Positions 14,728 through 17,026 of a stretch of DNA of 17,026 bases are shown piece by piece (within the stretch, counting starts at the first letter, position 1; each line of letters begins with the position of its first letter). The stretch is from assembly GCA_024644775.1 (NCBI GenBank), contig JAHEHB010000064.1:1-17026 (forward strand), written 5' to 3'. Under the pieces are notes generated by a model. It was not told the DNA's origin, ran no database searches, and worked only from the letters and a program-made list of their open reading frames with translations. Source of the DNA: Deltaproteobacteria bacterium. Its GTDB lineage: Bacteria; Desulfobacterota; Desulfobacteria; Desulfobacterales; SURF-15. Position numbers and translations under genes: made by a program.

Positions 14728-15911
14728 TCAAAAGTAGTTGCACGCGTTCTTATCAGAAGGGCACATGCAAGAAGGGCTGAAATTAGCAAACATATTGCCA
14801 TGACTTGAAAGACCGATGCAAGTCCGAACCGATCCGCCAAGTAACCGGAGATTGCCGCAGCGGTTGAGCCGACGCTGAAGGCCAGAAAAAAATGGATTCC
14901 GAATCCGAGTCCTTGCCGATGTTTCGGAAGATAGCTAGAGATAATGTAATTTTGTAATGGCTGAGTCGCAAAATAGAAAAGAGTGTAAAGGACCGCCGAA
15001 ATTATTAACATCACATTTGTGCTTTCGGACATTAAAAATATCCAGACGGTTCCGATAATCATCACGCCGAAATACAGTTTTTCCACTTTATATCGGTCAA
15101 CAAGATGGCCAGCAATGTATTGACCGACGCCACCGAACACAAGCGCAACCGTTGCGATCGTTCCACCCATTGCCACCGCGTCCAGCTGTATAAAACTCAG
15201 TTGAACTTTTTGCCCCATATAAGCCGGTAAAAACGTCATGGTCCCCCGGTAGGTGATGCCGAGAAAAGACGCCGTTAAATAAAATAGAACTAAGTTCAGG
15301 TACGACCCCTTAAATTGGTTTAATTTTTTATCCTCTCTATAATCGGCGCTGACTGTTGGGAAGGATCGCTTCGGCAGTGTGAGCGCTAAACAGCCGACGG
15401 TGATACCGATTAGACCGAATATCATATGCGGGACCCTCCAACCAAAGAAACTGCCGATCCATGCGGAAACTATGGGAACCACAGCGATTCCGAAGCTGCC
15501 GGCAATCCCATTTATTGCAAAAGCTTTTCCTTTTTTCTGAAAGACATGAGAGATCAGGGTATTTGCCGCAGGATGATAGAGACTGCAAAAGAGGCCAATG
15601 CATCCCATAATTGCTCCGTAAGCAGTTAGGGTATGGATCGGTAGAACCAGAATAGATAACATGCCTGCGCCAAAAAGATAAATAACGATAAGCGCTTTAG
15701 AACCCATTCGGTCCGAAAGGTAACCTGCCGGTAATGCCCCTAGACCGAACGTATAGGAAAAGATAGTGACCACCATTCCAAGGTGGAAGTAATCGGTGCT
15801 GAATTCAGCAAGGAGAATTGGAATTAACGGTGGAAGCACTCCCTCGTAAAGATGCACAAGGTGGTGAGACGATGCGGTTAAACCGAGTATCCTTTTTTCT
15901 TCCCGATTCAA
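14724..15911 (-). CDS. Major facilitator superfamily transporter
   Basis: A 12-helix MFS permease of about 395 residues. The loop 2-3 signature appears as GYLSDRMGSKALI and its counterpart in the second half as GHLVDRYKVEKLYFG, with a further GYLADRFGLAS near the end. The frame opens at 16010, but its first 33 codons are polar, Arg-rich and unlike an MFS start. TTG at 15909-15911 (LNREEKRILGLTASSHHL) has GGAG about six bases upstream and is the better start. Substrate is not predictable; sugar, drug or efflux roles are all possible. It is the first gene of the minus-strand cluster, and its TGA overlaps the GTG of the next gene by two bases. A promoter should lie in 15912-16168, but none stood out. 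Confidence 0.88.
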   Translation of the reverse strand: MNREEKRILGLTASSHHLVHLYEGVLPPLIPILLAEFSTDYFHLGMVVTIFSYTFGLGALPAGYLSDRMGSKALIVIYLFGAGMLSILVLPIHTLTAYGAIMGCIGLFCSLYHPAANTLISHVFQKKGKAFAINGIAGSFGIAVVPIVSAWIGSFFGWRVPHMIFGLIGITVGCLALTLPKRSFPTVSADYREDKKLNQFKGSYLNLVLFYLTASFLGITYRGTMTFLPAYMGQKVQLSFIQLDAVAMGGTIATVALVFGGVGQYIAGHLVDRYKVEKLYFGVMIIGTVWIFLMSESTNVMLIISAVLYTLFYFATQPLQNYIISSYLPKHRQGLGFGIHFFLAFSVGSTAAAISGYLADRFGLASVFQVMAICLLISALLACALLIRTRATTFE

Positions 15912-16070
15912 TTTACGCTCCGGATAACCTTGTGTTCGATCCGATATCCGCTGAGTATTTGAGGATCTATGATTTGAATTCCCTTTGCGTCTCCGGGCGT
16001 TACATCCCACCGATGATTGAAGTTAGACACTTATTTTCTGACCCGACCCAGCTTGACCCGACAATATTTT

Positions 16071-16131
16071 GCCACAAAGACACCAAGCCACAACGTAAAT
16101 AGTATTCTTCGTGTCTTGGTGTTTTCGTGGC
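16071..16131. repeat. CACAAAGACACCAAG inverted repeat
   Basis: GCCACAAAGACACCAAG (16071-16087) is inverted at 16115-16131 (CTTGGTGTTTTCGTGGC), two mismatches in 17, with a 27-base spacer. I recognise the motif as a common dispersed repeat in deltaproteobacterial genomes. It starts 38 bases after the metC stop and might end that transcript, though no T-run follows. Nearby, GACCCGAC occurs twice (16040-16047, 16055-16062). Confidence 0.65.
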
Positions 16132-16168
16132 TGTAAATAAATTCTGTCATAAGATGCACGAAATAACT

Positions 16169-17026
16169 TTAATCGAGCGCTTGATTGAGACGAACAAACC
16201 CCCGCTCCAGGTCTTCAATGAGATCATCCGGATCTTCCAAGCCGATATGATATCGTAACACATACCCGGTTTCCGTCCAGGGTACGGCGGTTCGGATCTT
16301 CGCCAAGACTGCAGGTATCACCAGGCTTTCAAATCCTCCCCAACTGGCTCCGATTTTAAAAAATCGATATTCATCCACCATGCGTGTGATGGCTTTTTCC
16401 GACGATGTGTGAAACACCACACCAAACAGACTGCATGCGCCCGTAAAATCCCGCTTCCATAAGTCATGGCCCGGATCATCCGGCAGAGCGGGGTGCATTA
16501 CCCGTTTGATTTCCGGACGCTCTTTAAACCATTTTGCAACCTTTAGACCTGATTCCTGTTGATGACGCAATCTTGCTCCCATGGAACGCAATCCTCGAAG
16601 TGCCAAAAAACAGTCATCCGGTCCTGCGATGTCACCGAATGCCATCGTGGTATCTTTAACCTGCTTGAACAGCGTATCGGTCCGAGCGGTAATCATACCG
16701 ATGACAAGATCCGAATGGCCCGCAATATATTTCGTGCCGGCTTGAATCGAAATATCGACACCATGCTCGAAGGGTTTTAAAAAAAGAGGCGTTCCCCATG
16801 TGTTATCCATCAATACCAAAACGTCCTGTCTGTGAGCTGCTGCCGAAATCGCCGGTATATCCTGGATCTCGAATGAAAGGGAACCGGGTGATTCTGTAAA
16901 AACCAACCGGGTGTTCGCCTGAATGAGATTTGATATGTTTTCGCCAATATACGGATCGTAGTATGTAGTCTCAATCCCGAAACGTTTCAGTACCGTATCA
17001 CAGAACTGCCGGGTAGGGCCGTAAAC
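16169..17026 (-). CDS. metC: Cystathionine beta-lyase (partial, runs off the right edge)
   Basis: A PLP-dependent Cys/Met metabolism enzyme that splits cystathionine to homocysteine, pyruvate and ammonia in the cytoplasm. The visible 285 residues start at VYGPTRQFCDTVLKRFG at the right edge and continue in frame. Motifs include VFTESPGSLSFE, the PLP-aspartate region LMDNTWGTPLF, and the Schiff-base lysine in QAGTKYIAGHSD (codon 16730-16732). It then reads SLGLRSMGARLR-like (ALRGLRSMGARLRHQQESGL), KRDFTGACSLFGVVF, SWGGFESL and RYHIGLEDPDDLIEDLERGF. These agree with the MetC branch and not with cystathionine gamma-synthase or gamma-lyase (SWGG..SL, IGLED.DDL), from memory of E. coli MetC. About 100 N-terminal residues lie outside the window. 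No sign of damage. Confidence 0.9.
   Translation of the reverse strand, partial: VYGPTRQFCDTVLKRFGIETTYYDPYIGENISNLIQANTRLVFTESPGSLSFEIQDIPAISAAAHRQDVLVLMDNTWGTPLFLKPFEHGVDISIQAGTKYIAGHSDLVIGMITARTDTLFKQVKDTTMAFGDIAGPDDCFLALRGLRSMGARLRHQQESGLKVAKWFKERPEIKRVMHPALPDDPGHDLWKRDFTGACSLFGVVFHTSSEKAITRMVDEYRFFKIGASWGGFESLVIPAVLAKIRTAVPWTETGYVLRYHIGLEDPDDLIEDLERGFVRLNQALD

Noticed and set aside
15912..16010. 33-residue N-terminal extension of the MFS protein
   Set aside because: It is polar and Arg-rich, unlike an MFS start, and the TTG at 15909-15911 has a well-placed GGAG site.

Overview
The window reads as chromosomal DNA of a Gram-negative anaerobe, most likely a sulfate-reducer relative in the Desulfobacterota (old Deltaproteobacteria). 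The grounds are an eight-haem exported cytochrome, moderate G+C, TTG/GTG starts, and several dispersed non-coding repeat families of a kind I associate with that group. No rRNA, tRNA or CRISPR was seen.

Layout. (1) 50-2882, plus strand: a large periplasmic cytochrome with eight CXXCH motifs, a helical-repeat segment and C-terminal TPRs, followed after a short gap by a DUF1269 membrane-associated protein. (2) 3242-4285, plus strand: an exported serine hydrolase of the monoglyceride-lipase/S33 type. (3) 4437-9573: an accessory, decaying region bracketed by two direct copies of a ~125-135 bp REP-like element with inverted ends. It holds, on the minus strand, a peroxiredoxin with its middle deleted, a receiver/SpoIIE-phosphatase gene with its middle deleted, an intact-looking DUF4160-DUF2442 pair, and the C-terminal third of a HAD phosphatase cut off beside a MITE-like repeat. 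On the plus strand it holds an MNT nucleotidyltransferase with a HepT-like HEPN toxin that has lost its catalytic end. A complete DUF4143-type ATPase on the minus strand follows. (4) 9558-15911, minus strand: a compact four-gene cluster of MFS transporter, exported and membrane-anchored protein of unknown function, dolichyl-phosphate-glucosyltransferase-like GT2 enzyme, and a 1124-residue membrane protein of the PTPS-related (GT-C-like) family with a TPR tail. (5) 16169 to the right edge: the C-terminal three quarters of cystathionine beta-lyase (metC).

How the genes may work together. The clearest candidate system is the 9.6-15.9 kb cluster. A GT2 enzyme of the polyprenyl-phosphate-sugar synthase type beside a large GT-C-like membrane protein suggests lipid-linked sugar made in the cytoplasm and transferred outside the membrane. 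The exported protein could be a scaffold or acceptor and the MFS protein an exporter. This is inference from family and order.

The 4.4-9.6 kb region shows repeated genome erosion. Four genes are broken internally or at one end, and repeats sit directly at gene 3' ends or at the point where coding homology stops. One repeat copy supplies the last codons and the stop codon of the 1124-residue protein.
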